Below are positions 45,127 through 52,631 of a stretch of DNA of 64,000 bases, piece after piece; position 1 is the first letter of the stretch; every line of letters starts with the position of its first letter. A program made the translations under genes and the position numbers. Source of the DNA: Pseudomonas sp. BMS12 (GTDB lineage Bacteria; Pseudomonadota; Gammaproteobacteria; Pseudomonadales; Pseudomonadaceae); NCBI RefSeq assembly GCF_001592875.1, contig NZ_LSOF01000002.1, positions 1 to 64,000 on the forward strand, given 5' to 3'. Below the pieces are notes generated by a model that was given only the letters and a program-made list of their open reading frames with translations, did no database searches and had not been told where the DNA came from.

Positions 45127-45144
45127 ATGACGGTTCCGTGACAG
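45127..45144 (-). promoter_or_regulatory. Putative PhoB box upstream of the TonB-dependent receptor
   Basis: On the minus strand CTGTCAC-GGAA-CCGTCAT reproduces the tandem 7-bp PhoB half-sites with 4-bp spacing (consensus CTGTCAT-N4-CTGTCAT/C); each half deviates at one position. It lies 74 bases before the receptor ATG, a normal position for a Pho promoter. Confidence 0.72.
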
Positions 45145-45220
45145 CGCACGGCGGCAGCCCGCGAAACACGGGGTTTTGCCGGCTTAATGAACTGAAATGA
45201 CCCGGCAGATACCTGCTTTT

Positions 45221-45286
45221 GTGGGAGCGGCTTTAGCCGCGATGCTCTGTGGTTGCAGGGATCGCGGCTGAAGCCACCGCCACAAC
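45221..45286. repeat. REP pair upstream of the GGDEF gene
   Basis: GTGGGAGCGGCTTTAGCCGC (45221-45240) faces ATCGCGGCTGAAGCCACCGC (45261-45280), followed by CACAAC. It separates the divergent receptor and GGDEF promoters. Confidence 0.8.
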
Positions 45287-45406
45287 GACCCGACAACCCG
45301 CGAGCGGTGCAAAAAAGCCCTGAGCCAATTCGACCTCCCCCGCTGCAACCATTCCGTCACATGGCTCTGTTCTGCTGGCGCGCAACGCCACTCGGAGCCA
45401 CCGGAC

Positions 45407-46324
45407 ATGCCTTCCCTGCTCAGACTGCACCGCTTGAAACTGGCCGCCCTGCTGCTGGCCAGCAATCTCGCCCTGCTCCTGCACCTGGCCGCCGGCGACC
45501 TCAAGCCCATGGCCGAATGGGTCTGGCTGGATATTCTCGGCGAAGGCGGCTCGGCCCTGTTGTGCCTGGTCTGGCTGGGCCTGGTACTGAAGAGCCGTCC
45601 GGCTGGCCGGGTCACCAGCTTCCTGGCCATGGGCCTGGGTCTGGTGTTCTTCTCCTGGTGGGTGGACGCCCTCGACGAATTCATCAAGCTGCCCGACAGC
45701 ATCACCTGGGATCACTGGCTGGAGTCGGCGCCAATGCCCTTCGGCCTGATCCTGCTGACCCTCGGCATCTACCACTGGCACCGCGAACAGCTGGCCATCA
45801 GCGCGCAGATGGAGAAGCGCGAACGTCTGTTCCGCGAGCACCGCCTGTTCGACAACCTGACCCCGCTGAACACCGCCGAGTACCTGCGCCGCCAACTGGA
45901 TCAGGCACTGCAGCATGCCCGCAACGCCCAGCAGCCACTGTCGCTGGTGATCCTCGACCTGGATGATTTCAGCCGCATCAACCACCTGCACGGCCACGCC
46001 GAGGGCGACCGCGTGCTGCAGGCCCTGAGCCAGTTGTTGCTGCTCAACCTGCGCCACCAGGACCTGCTCTGCCGCCTGGCTGGCGACCGCTTCGTGGTGC
46101 TGCTGCCCAACACCGGCGAAGGCCAGGCCCGGCAACTGGCCGAAGAGCTACGCCGGGCCGTCGAGCACCTGGCGCACAAGGCCCGCGACCACGGCGAACG
46201 CCTGCAGCTGCATGCCAGCGTGGCCAGCGTGATGGCCCTGCAGGACGATGCCGAAGGCCTGCTACAGCGCCTCAACCAGGCCCTGGCCCGCGCCAAGCAG
46301 CCGCGCTATCCGCGCAGCGCCTGA
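45407..46324 (+). CDS. Membrane GGDEF-domain protein with degenerate active site
   Basis: A 305-aa protein with four N-terminal hydrophobic segments (about 10-30, 40-60, 67-85, 100-118), a short linker helix and a C-terminal GGDEF domain (about 155-300). The metal site DLDDFSRINHLHGHAEGDR is normal, but the signature GGDEF reads AGDRF (CRLAGDRFVVLLPNTG). Five residues before it is RHQD, a proper RxxD inhibitory site. The protein may therefore bind cyclic-di-GMP without making it. It is followed 9 bases later by an AraC regulator gene. Confidence 0.88.
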   Translation: MPSLLRLHRLKLAALLLASNLALLLHLAAGDLKPMAEWVWLDILGEGGSALLCLVWLGLVLKSRPAGRVTSFLAMGLGLVFFSWWVDALDEFIKLPDSITWDHWLESAPMPFGLILLTLGIYHWHREQLAISAQMEKRERLFREHRLFDNLTPLNTAEYLRRQLDQALQHARNAQQPLSLVILDLDDFSRINHLHGHAEGDRVLQALSQLLLLNLRHQDLLCRLAGDRFVVLLPNTGEGQARQLAEELRRAVEHLAHKARDHGERLQLHASVASVMALQDDAEGLLQRLNQALARAKQPRYPRSA

Positions 46325-46333
46325 GGCCCGTTC

Positions 46334-47371
46334 ATGACCCTGAAGACCAACTGGTACGAGAACGACAGCCGCTTCATCCCCGGTCACTGGCAGCCGGCGG
46401 TGCTGGTCGACCTGGCGCTGTCGCGCGGCATCGACAGCCACCGCCTGCTACGCGGCACCGGTCTGTTCCACGAAGATCTGCAGGCCGGCCGGGCGCGCCT
46501 GAGCCCGCAACAGTTCCTGCAACTGATCGACAACGGCGAACGCCTGCTGGCCGCCGACGACACCCGCTTCCTGTTCGGCCAGCGCCTGCTGCCCGGCCAC
46601 TACGGCGCCGCCAGCCACGCCCTGCAGCACGCCGCCAACCTGGGCCAGGCACTGGATATATTGCGCCGCCAGCGCGCCCTGCTCAGCCCACTGCTTAGCC
46701 CGCGGGTGTTGCTCGACGAACACCACGTGCACCTGTACTGGCTGGACAGTTGTGGCGCCGGAACCCAGCAGCGCTTCGTGGTCGAGGCCGCGATGACCTC
46801 CCTGCTGGCGATGAGCCGCTGGCTGGCCGGCGCGCCGCTTCCCTGGCAGGTCAGCATCGCCCAGGCGCGGCCGCGCCAGGTGGAACAGTACTGGGTGCAC
46901 CTGGGCGAGGAGGTGCGCTTCAACGCGCCACTGGATCTGCTCAGCCTGCCGCGCGAGTACCTGCACCGCCCCTGGCCAGGCGCGGCACAGACGGCCGGCA
47001 GCGCCGCCCAGCAACAGTGCGAACAGCTGCTGGAGCAGCTGGGTTTCCACGGCAGCCTGCTCGACCACCTGTACCGCCACCTGCTGGCCAACCTGCGCCG
47101 GCCGCCGCAACTGGACAGCGTGGCGCTGGCCCTGGGCATGAGTCCCTCTACGCTCAAGCGCAAGCTGCAGCGTCACGGCACACACTTTCAGGAGCAGCTC
47201 GACCTGGCGCGCAAGCACATGGCCCTGTACCTCTATCAGGTCAAGGGACAGAGCAACGACGAGGTGGCGGCTCACCTGCAGTTCCATGACGCCACCAATT
47301 TCCGCCGCTCGTTCAAGCGCTGGACCGGCATGGCGCCCAGCGCGCTCCGCCAGCGCTGGCAGCTGGGCTGA
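46334..47371 (+). CDS. AraC family transcriptional regulator (Arabinose_bd type)
   Basis: A 345-aa regulator: N-terminal 200 residues of the AraC-type Arabinose_bd family (QPAVLVDLALSRGIDSHRLL; LGQALDILRRQRALLSPLLS) and a C-terminal HTH (LDSVALALGMSPSTLKRKLQ; NDEVAAHLQFHDATNFRRSF). This layout is shared by OruR/ArgR-like and lipase regulators of Pseudomonas. It is 9 bases after the GGDEF gene and so likely co-transcribed; whether it controls the phosphate or alginate-type locus is unknown. Confidence 0.92.
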   Translation: MTLKTNWYENDSRFIPGHWQPAVLVDLALSRGIDSHRLLRGTGLFHEDLQAGRARLSPQQFLQLIDNGERLLAADDTRFLFGQRLLPGHYGAASHALQHAANLGQALDILRRQRALLSPLLSPRVLLDEHHVHLYWLDSCGAGTQQRFVVEAAMTSLLAMSRWLAGAPLPWQVSIAQARPRQVEQYWVHLGEEVRFNAPLDLLSLPREYLHRPWPGAAQTAGSAAQQQCEQLLEQLGFHGSLLDHLYRHLLANLRRPPQLDSVALALGMSPSTLKRKLQRHGTHFQEQLDLARKHMALYLYQVKGQSNDEVAAHLQFHDATNFRRSFKRWTGMAPSALRQRWQLG

Positions 47372-47417
47372 ACGAGAAGAAGGAGCGTGGCGAAAACTTG
47401 CGCGGCGCAAAAAAAGA

Positions 47418-47437
47418 AACCCCGCTGATGCGGGGTT
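47418..47437. terminator. Hairpin terminator after the AraC gene
   Basis: AACCCCGC-TGAT-GCGGGGTT, 46 bases after the AraC stop. The T-run (TCTTTTTTT) is on the minus strand only, so its efficiency for the plus-strand gene is uncertain. No minus-strand gene is nearby to need it. Confidence 0.55.
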
Positions 47438-47703
47438 CTGCAGACTGATTCCTGACATCCGTGATCGGTGCGCCGTCCTGGCGAACAATCCCTCATGTCC
47501 CTGTTACTTCTGATGCGCTTCCTGCGCTAAGTCCTTGAAAGCGAGATTAATCTGGCTAGTGGCACACTGATAGCAGCCTTCGCCGGCGCACCTTGTAAGC
47601 CAAAGCTTACACGGCCACCGAGCGGGAAAAGGTTCACAAAACCGGTGTGACGGCTATCATCGCGCGCCTTATTCCTGCGCCTGCGCGCACCCGAGTCCCG
47701 AAG

Positions 47704-48099
47704 ATGAAACCGCAACTGATCGCCGCCGCCGAAATCGACCGCCTGGAAACCTGGAGCAAGTACAACAAGGACATGTGCAGCAGCTGCATGTCCACCTGCT
47801 GCACCATGCCAGTGGAAGTGCGCATCAGCGACCTGATCCGCATCGGCCTGGTCGACGAGTTCGAGCGCGGCGAGCCGCCGAAGAACATCGCCAAGCGCCT
47901 GCAGAAGGACGGCATGATCGAGCGCTTCAATGCCAAGTCGGGGATCTTCACCCTGACCCGCATGAGCAACAACGACTGCATGTACCTGGACCGCAAGACG
48001 CGCCTGTGCAGCATCTACGACAAGCGCCCGGACACCTGCCGCAACCATCCGCGCATCGGCCCGCGCCCGGGTTATTGCGCCTGGCGCCCGAAGCAGTAA
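47704..48099 (+). CDS. YkgJ family cysteine cluster protein
   Basis: A 131-aa protein of the YkgJ family (probable Zn or Fe-S binding). Conserved cysteines occur as DMCSSCMSTCCTMP near residue 25 and as NNDCMYLDRKTRLCSIYDKR with RPDTCRNHP toward the C-terminus. No signal peptide, so cytoplasmic. ATG 47704 (MKPQLIAAAEIDRLE) is chosen; the longer frame has no ribosome site. Its biochemical role is not known. It is independent of the alginate-type operon that follows after about 500 bases. Confidence 0.9.
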   Translation: MKPQLIAAAEIDRLETWSKYNKDMCSSCMSTCCTMPVEVRISDLIRIGLVDEFERGEPPKNIAKRLQKDGMIERFNAKSGIFTLTRMSNNDCMYLDRKTRLCSIYDKRPDTCRNHPRIGPRPGYCAWRPKQ

Positions 48100-48218
48100 A
48101 GCCCTGCGCCAACGCGTGGCACCCGCGCCCCATTTGGTGGCACGGGTGTGGTCTGCGCAAACGATAGAGCCCGCCAAACATCCCCACCGTACACAACAGC
48201 ATATTTGCGCCAATTTTC

Positions 48219-48244
48219 AGGCGCCTATAAGGCGCTGTTTTTCA
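48219..48244 (+). terminator. Probable terminator of the YkgJ gene
   Basis: AGGCGCC-TATAA-GGCGCT stem followed by GTTTTTC, about 120 bases after the stop and about 100 bases before the sigma-54 promoter of the alg cluster. Confidence 0.6.
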
Positions 48245-48322
48245 AAACTTTTCATCTACGCCTGAAAAAATCTGCACGCAGTTACGCATGCCGTTCGGCA
48301 GGTTCATCTAACTGCAAGAATT

Positions 48323-48339
48323 TTGGCGCACCCTTTGCA
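48323..48339 (+). promoter_or_regulatory. Sigma-54 promoter of the alginate-type operon
   Basis: TTGGCGCACCCTTTGCA has GG at 48325-48326 and GC at 48337-48338 with exactly 10 bases between, close to the RpoN consensus TTGGCACG-N4-TTGCA. Transcription would start near 48350, leaving a leader of about 265 bases. CCGTTCGGC at 48291-48299 matches the AlgR word CCGTTCGTC at 8 of 9 positions. I found no AlgU-type GAACTT...TCTGA pair. Confidence 0.65.
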
Positions 48340-48500
48340 ACTGTGAATTAGCCCACGCGACGGCGGCACGAACCGCCCGAAGCAGTCCGCCGGCAGGATG
48401 CCGACGAGTACCAAAACCAACAGTTGCGCTGGGCGCTGCCAACTACCTGCCGCCGTGATCCATCACATCGATCAACCCTTTCAGGATGAGAGGCCAGGCA

Positions 48501-48611
48501 ATGGATTTGGGTATCGGATATCCCGGTTGTTCGCCTGTTTGCACGTCGCGCTCACGCGCCTCGGTGCCGACACGCAGCGCCGGACAGCGCGCCTCCACCC
48601 GCGGAGGCTGA
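48501..48611 (+). CDS. Possible 36-aa leader ORF before alg8
   Basis: ATG 48501 with GAGAGG upstream encodes MDLGIGYPGCSPVCTSRSRA and 16 further residues rich in Ser/Arg. The stop at 48609-48611 is two bases from the alg8 ATG, and GGAGG inside its end is the alg8 ribosome site. Coupling is plausible, but codon use is unconvincing and no family is recognised. It could be non-coding leader. Confidence 0.3.
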   Translation: MDLGIGYPGCSPVCTSRSRASVPTRSAGQRASTRGG

Positions 48612-48613
48612 GC

Positions 48614-50146
48614 ATGAGCAGCCATATTGCGGGCGGCGCCACGGCGCCGCTCAAGAGCGACTTGTGCGCCCGCTTTTTCGGCTGGGCCTGCCTGTTCGCC
48701 CTGATCGTTCTGGCGTCCGGGCTGATCGACCCCGATCTGCTCGACCCCGAGCACAAGAAATTCATTCTGCTGGTCGGCGGCATCGGCCTGTGGCGCTATG
48801 GCAACGCGGCCATGCACTACCTGCGCGGCATGTACTTCCTGCACTGGAAGTTCCCGCGCATGCGCCGCGCCGTGGAGGCCATGGGCGATGCCGCGCTGCC
48901 GTCGCAAATATTCATGGTGGTGACCAGCTTCCGCATCCCCACCCACACAACCTACAAGGTGTACCGCTCGGTATTCGAGGAAGTGCAGCGCCTGCCGGTG
49001 CCCTGCACGGTGATCGTGTCGATCGTCGAGAAGGCCGACGAGAACTTCATCAAGCAGATCATGCGCGAGCAGGTGGTCGGTCGTGACGACATCCGCCTGG
49101 TGGTGGTGCGCGCCCGCGGCACCGGCAAGCGCGACGGCCTGGCCCACGCCTTTCGCGCGCTGTCGCGACAGATGCCGCTGGAAGACGCGGTGGTCGGCGT
49201 GGTCGACGGCGACACCATGATGCTGCCGGGCTGCGTGGAAAACGCGGTGAAGTTCTTCGCCTACCTGCCCTCGGTCGGCGGCATCACCACCAACGAGTTC
49301 TGCCAGGTCGAGGGCGGCAAGCTGGTGCGCGAGTGGCACTCGCTGCGCTTCGTCCAGCGCCACATCAACATGTGCTCGATGTCCCTGTCGCGACGGGTGC
49401 TGACCATGACCGGACGGCTGTCGTTCTTCCGCGCCAGCCTGATGACCGAGCCGGCCTTTATCCGCGATGTCGAGGCGGACTTTCTCGAACACTGGCGCCT
49501 GGGTCGCTTCCGTTTCCTTACCGGCGATGACAAGTCGTCCTGGTTCAGCCTGATGCGCGCCGGCTGGGACACCTTCTACGTGCCCGACAGCAACACCCTG
49601 ACCGTGGAGCATCCGCCAGACAGCAACTTCTTCCGCGCCACCCGCCAGCTGATGTTCCGCTGGTACGGCAATTCCCTGCGGCAGAACTTCCGCACCACCC
49701 GCCTGCTCGGGCTGCGGCAACTGGGGCTGTTCACCATGTATGTGCTCTACGACCAACGCGTGTCCATGTGGACCAGCCTGCTCGGCCTGGCGGCTTCGGC
49801 CACGGCGGCGGTGCTGTACGGCGTCGAGTTCATCCTGGCGTACCTGTTCTGGGTGCTGCTGTCGCGCACCCTGGTGACCCTGCTGATGCTGAGTGCCGGG
49901 CACCCGGTCGATCCGCTGTATCCGCTGGTGCTCTATTACAACCAGATCGTCGGCTCGGCCATGAAGGTGCACGCCCTGTTCCACATGGATCAGCAGAGCT
50001 GGACCCGGCAGAAAACCACCCTCGACCGCAGCGAGACCAATGTCGACCTGGCCATCAACCACTGGTCCTCGAAAACCATGCAGGCCTCCGCCTTCGCTTT
50101 GTTCGGCGGCGCGGTAGCCCTGCTCCTGGCCCTATCACAACCCTGA
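48614..50146 (+). CDS. alg8: Alg8-type glycosyltransferase (mannuronan synthase subunit)
   Basis: A 510-aa inner-membrane GT2 enzyme that polymerises mannuronate from GDP-mannuronic acid. It shows two N-terminal membrane helices, VDGDTMMLPGC (D198-G-D200), LTGDDKSSWFSLMRAGWDTF and VEHPPDSNFFRATRQL, and a C-terminal membrane part with YYNQIVGSAMKVHALF and DQQSWTRQKTTLD, all diagnostic of Alg8 rather than cellulose or hyaluronan synthases. ATG 48614 follows GGAGGCTGAGC. It is the first gene of a ten-gene operon, but algD, which normally precedes it, is absent. GDP-mannuronate must come from genes elsewhere. Confidence 0.93.
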   Translation: MSSHIAGGATAPLKSDLCARFFGWACLFALIVLASGLIDPDLLDPEHKKFILLVGGIGLWRYGNAAMHYLRGMYFLHWKFPRMRRAVEAMGDAALPSQIFMVVTSFRIPTHTTYKVYRSVFEEVQRLPVPCTVIVSIVEKADENFIKQIMREQVVGRDDIRLVVVRARGTGKRDGLAHAFRALSRQMPLEDAVVGVVDGDTMMLPGCVENAVKFFAYLPSVGGITTNEFCQVEGGKLVREWHSLRFVQRHINMCSMSLSRRVLTMTGRLSFFRASLMTEPAFIRDVEADFLEHWRLGRFRFLTGDDKSSWFSLMRAGWDTFYVPDSNTLTVEHPPDSNFFRATRQLMFRWYGNSLRQNFRTTRLLGLRQLGLFTMYVLYDQRVSMWTSLLGLAASATAAVLYGVEFILAYLFWVLLSRTLVTLLMLSAGHPVDPLYPLVLYYNQIVGSAMKVHALFHMDQQSWTRQKTTLDRSETNVDLAINHWSSKTMQASAFALFGGAVALLLALSQP

Positions 50147-50157
50147 GAGGCAGCCCC

Positions 50158-51300
50158 ATGAACAGCGTTCTTTCCCCGGCAGCCAATGTCGTTCACGAAG
50201 CGGTCGACGAGCGCCAGCACGTGCGCAGCAAGCTCCCGGCCCGAGTCACCCTGAGCGGCACCGGCGACAGCTTCGCCTGCGAGCTGCAGGACATCTCCCT
50301 CGGCGGTCTCGGCCTGCGCTGCCCGCACGAGCTGAGCCCCGGCGCCCTGTATGCAGCGGCCATCCAGCTCGACCTCAACCGCGTGGCACTGACCCTGGAT
50401 GTGCAGCTGCGCATCACCTCCCAGCACGATGGCATGACCGGCGCCGAGTTCGTCGACCTCGACCCGCAGAAGCGCGACATCCTGCGCTACCTGCTGAGCG
50501 CCTACATGTCCGGCGAGATCGCCGACGTCAACGGCCTGTTCAACGTCATGCAGCGGGAAAACTACATCAAGCAGCGCAAGCAGAAGTTCAGCGCCGACCG
50601 CACACCGCTGGAGCGCCTCAAAGCCGTGGCCGGCAGCGCGCTGTACCTGGTCGCCGGCGTCGCCGTGGCCAGTGTGCTGCTGTACAAGAGCTACCTGCTG
50701 TTCTTCAGCGTGCCGGCCAGTCAGGCGCTGGTCAGCGCCGATGCACACATCGTCAGCATGCCGGAGAACGGCTACGTGCGCTTCCTCATCCCCGAGGGCG
50801 CGACGCGGGTCAAGGCCGGCGAGCCGATCGCCAGCGTCTCCACCCAACTGGCCACCAGCTTCACCACCCCGGCCGACCTCGAAGCGCTGGCGCGCATCTC
50901 GCAAACCGACCTGCAGAGCCTGCTCGGCCGCGCCCTGATCGAGACCACCATCGCCAGCCCCTGCGACTGCTACGTCTACTTCCCGCGCAAGCAGAGCGAT
51001 GGCTACGCCTACAAGTTCGACGAACTGGTGCACCTGATACCCGCCAGCGACGACCTCTACGTCAAGGCCAGCTTCCCGTTCGCCAAGCTCAAGGATCTCA
51101 ACCGCATCAGCAGCATCGACCTGCAGGTGTTCGGCCAGGCCGAGGCGCTCAAGGGCCAGGTGATCCGCTCGGCAGTGGATGCCGAAACCCAGTCGCTGGT
51201 ACTCAGCATCCGCCCGGACCAGCCGCTGCCCCTGGAGGCCTACCAGAAGCCGGTCACGGTCGAGCTGTTCAAGGGCCTGCCACTGACCAGCAGCCTGTAG
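50158..51300 (+). CDS. alg44: Alg44: PilZ c-di-GMP receptor/co-polymerase
   Basis: A 380-aa inner-membrane protein that activates Alg8 on binding cyclic-di-GMP. The N-terminal PilZ domain has the full ligand motif: R19-x-x-x-R23 (RQHVR) and D45-x-S47-x-x-G50 (DISLGG). A transmembrane helix follows near 160-185, and then a periplasmic membrane-fusion-like domain. The signature is intact, so post-translational c-di-GMP control is expected. It starts 11 bases after alg8. The 3' end leads into algK after 11 bases. Confidence 0.93.
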   Translation: MNSVLSPAANVVHEAVDERQHVRSKLPARVTLSGTGDSFACELQDISLGGLGLRCPHELSPGALYAAAIQLDLNRVALTLDVQLRITSQHDGMTGAEFVDLDPQKRDILRYLLSAYMSGEIADVNGLFNVMQRENYIKQRKQKFSADRTPLERLKAVAGSALYLVAGVAVASVLLYKSYLLFFSVPASQALVSADAHIVSMPENGYVRFLIPEGATRVKAGEPIASVSTQLATSFTTPADLEALARISQTDLQSLLGRALIETTIASPCDCYVYFPRKQSDGYAYKFDELVHLIPASDDLYVKASFPFAKLKDLNRISSIDLQVFGQAEALKGQVIRSAVDAETQSLVLSIRPDQPLPLEAYQKPVTVELFKGLPLTSSL

Positions 51301-51311
51301 GGAGTCGCGCC

Positions 51312-52631
51312 ATGGTCAAGACCGGAATGACCGCAGCCCTCTGCGCCCTGCTGCTGGCGACCAGCAGCCAGGCCGCCAGCCTGGCCCAGGTGCAGTACCG
51401 CCTGCACCAGGATCAGAACGCCGACGTCGAAGCCGACCTGCGCGAGCTGGTCGCGCGTGGCGACCAGGCCTCCATGTTGCTGCTGGCCGACCAATTGGCG
51501 CGCCGTGGCCAGCACCAGGACGAAGCCATGCAGCTGTACCACCAGGCCTTCGCCAATGGCCACGGCAAGGTCACTGCCCTGGCGCCGCTGGCAGAGCTCG
51601 CCGAGCGCCTGCCCGACGGTCTGGAGCAGCAGCGCGCCTTCTTCAGCGACGCCCTGCGCCGCTACCCACTGACCCGTGATTTCGAGACCCTGAGCACCAG
51701 CCTCGACGTGTTCATGGTCTACCCCGAGCTGTTCACGCCCTACGAGCCGCAGGCGCTGATCGAGCTGTACCAGCGCGCCTGCGTGGACAACTGCCATGGC
51801 GTGCTGTACCGCGCCCGCCTGGCCGAGCAGCAGGGCAATCTGGCTCTGGCCGAGAACCTCTACCTGCAGGCCATCCACCAGGACGCCCGCGCCGTGCAGC
51901 GCCTCTATCAGGCGCTCGGCGACGCCCAGGACGAGCTGTTTCCGCAGAAGGTCAAACCCCTGCTGGCGGAAATCGACCAGTTGCCGGTGGCCAGCGTGCA
52001 GGCCATCGGCAGCCTGCTCAGCGGCATCCCCCGCGAGCACGACCCGGAGGTGCTGCTGTGGCTGGACAACGCCATCGCCCGCCAGGCCGACAGCGCCCTG
52101 GTGAGCAAGGCCAGCTACATGATGTCGGCGCCGCAGAACTACAGCGCCGACGAGGTGTTCGCCCTGATCGACCGGGTCGAGCAGACCCGCTCCCAGGAAG
52201 GCCGCGCCCTGCGCGCCTCGGCTTACCTGGTGCGCGGCTGGCGCAGCCTTGATCCGTTCAAGGCCAAGGCACTGATTGACCAGCTGCTCGCCGAGGGCTA
52301 CCAGAACGCCTACCTCAACCTCGGCGAGCTCTACAGCATGGGCGGCCTGGATCAGGTCGACCAGGCCAAGGCCATCGCCACCTACCGCCTGCTCGCCGCC
52401 CAGGGCGTGGCCTCGGCCTTCTACCGCATCGCCACCATCTATGGCGGCGGCAAGGGCATCTGCCACGACAAGCGCAAGGCCTACGCCTACGCCAGCATCG
52501 CCGTGGAACGCGGCGAACTGGGCGCGCGCAAGTTCCTCCACGAGATGGAAAGCCAGCTCAGTGACGAGGATCGTCGCCTGGCCCTGCAGGCTCGGGTCGG
52601 CATCCTCGAGGAACTGGAGGCGACCCTATGA
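51312..52631 (+). CDS. algK: AlgK-type TPR/Sel1-repeat periplasmic scaffold lacking a lipobox
   Basis: A 439-aa exported repeat protein. AlgK is a scaffold linking the inner-membrane synthase to AlgE in alginate producers. Repeats such as LYHQAFANGHGKVTALAPLA, LYLQAIHQDARAVQRLYQAL and TYRLLAAQGVASAFYRIATI form the superhelix. The signal peptide (MVKTGMTAALCALLLATSSQ, cleavage near QA-ASLAQ) has no lipobox Cys; in P. aeruginosa AlgK is an outer-membrane lipoprotein. Here it would be soluble in the periplasm or tethered through partners. It overlaps algE by 4 bases. Confidence 0.88.
   Translation: MVKTGMTAALCALLLATSSQAASLAQVQYRLHQDQNADVEADLRELVARGDQASMLLLADQLARRGQHQDEAMQLYHQAFANGHGKVTALAPLAELAERLPDGLEQQRAFFSDALRRYPLTRDFETLSTSLDVFMVYPELFTPYEPQALIELYQRACVDNCHGVLYRARLAEQQGNLALAENLYLQAIHQDARAVQRLYQALGDAQDELFPQKVKPLLAEIDQLPVASVQAIGSLLSGIPREHDPEVLLWLDNAIARQADSALVSKASYMMSAPQNYSADEVFALIDRVEQTRSQEGRALRASAYLVRGWRSLDPFKAKALIDQLLAEGYQNAYLNLGELYSMGGLDQVDQAKAIATYRLLAAQGVASAFYRIATIYGGGKGICHDKRKAYAYASIAVERGELGARKFLHEMESQLSDEDRRLALQARVGILEELEATL

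Noticed and set aside
45352-45375. A second PhoB box before the GGDEF gene (CCGTCACATGGCTCTGTT)
   Set aside because: Only the first half-site resembles the consensus; the second matches poorly.
47494-47529. An 11-codon frame MSLLLLMRFLR before the YkgJ gene
   Set aside because: Too short, with no ribosome site of note and no relation to the next gene.
48244-48275. AlgU promoter upstream of alg8 (AAACTT...TCTGC)
   Set aside because: The -35-like word lacks the leading G and the spacing is 20 bases instead of 16-17.
48398-48613. A 72-residue N-terminal extension of Alg8
   Set aside because: The extension has no similarity to Alg8, unusual codon composition, and the GGAGG site fits ATG 48614.
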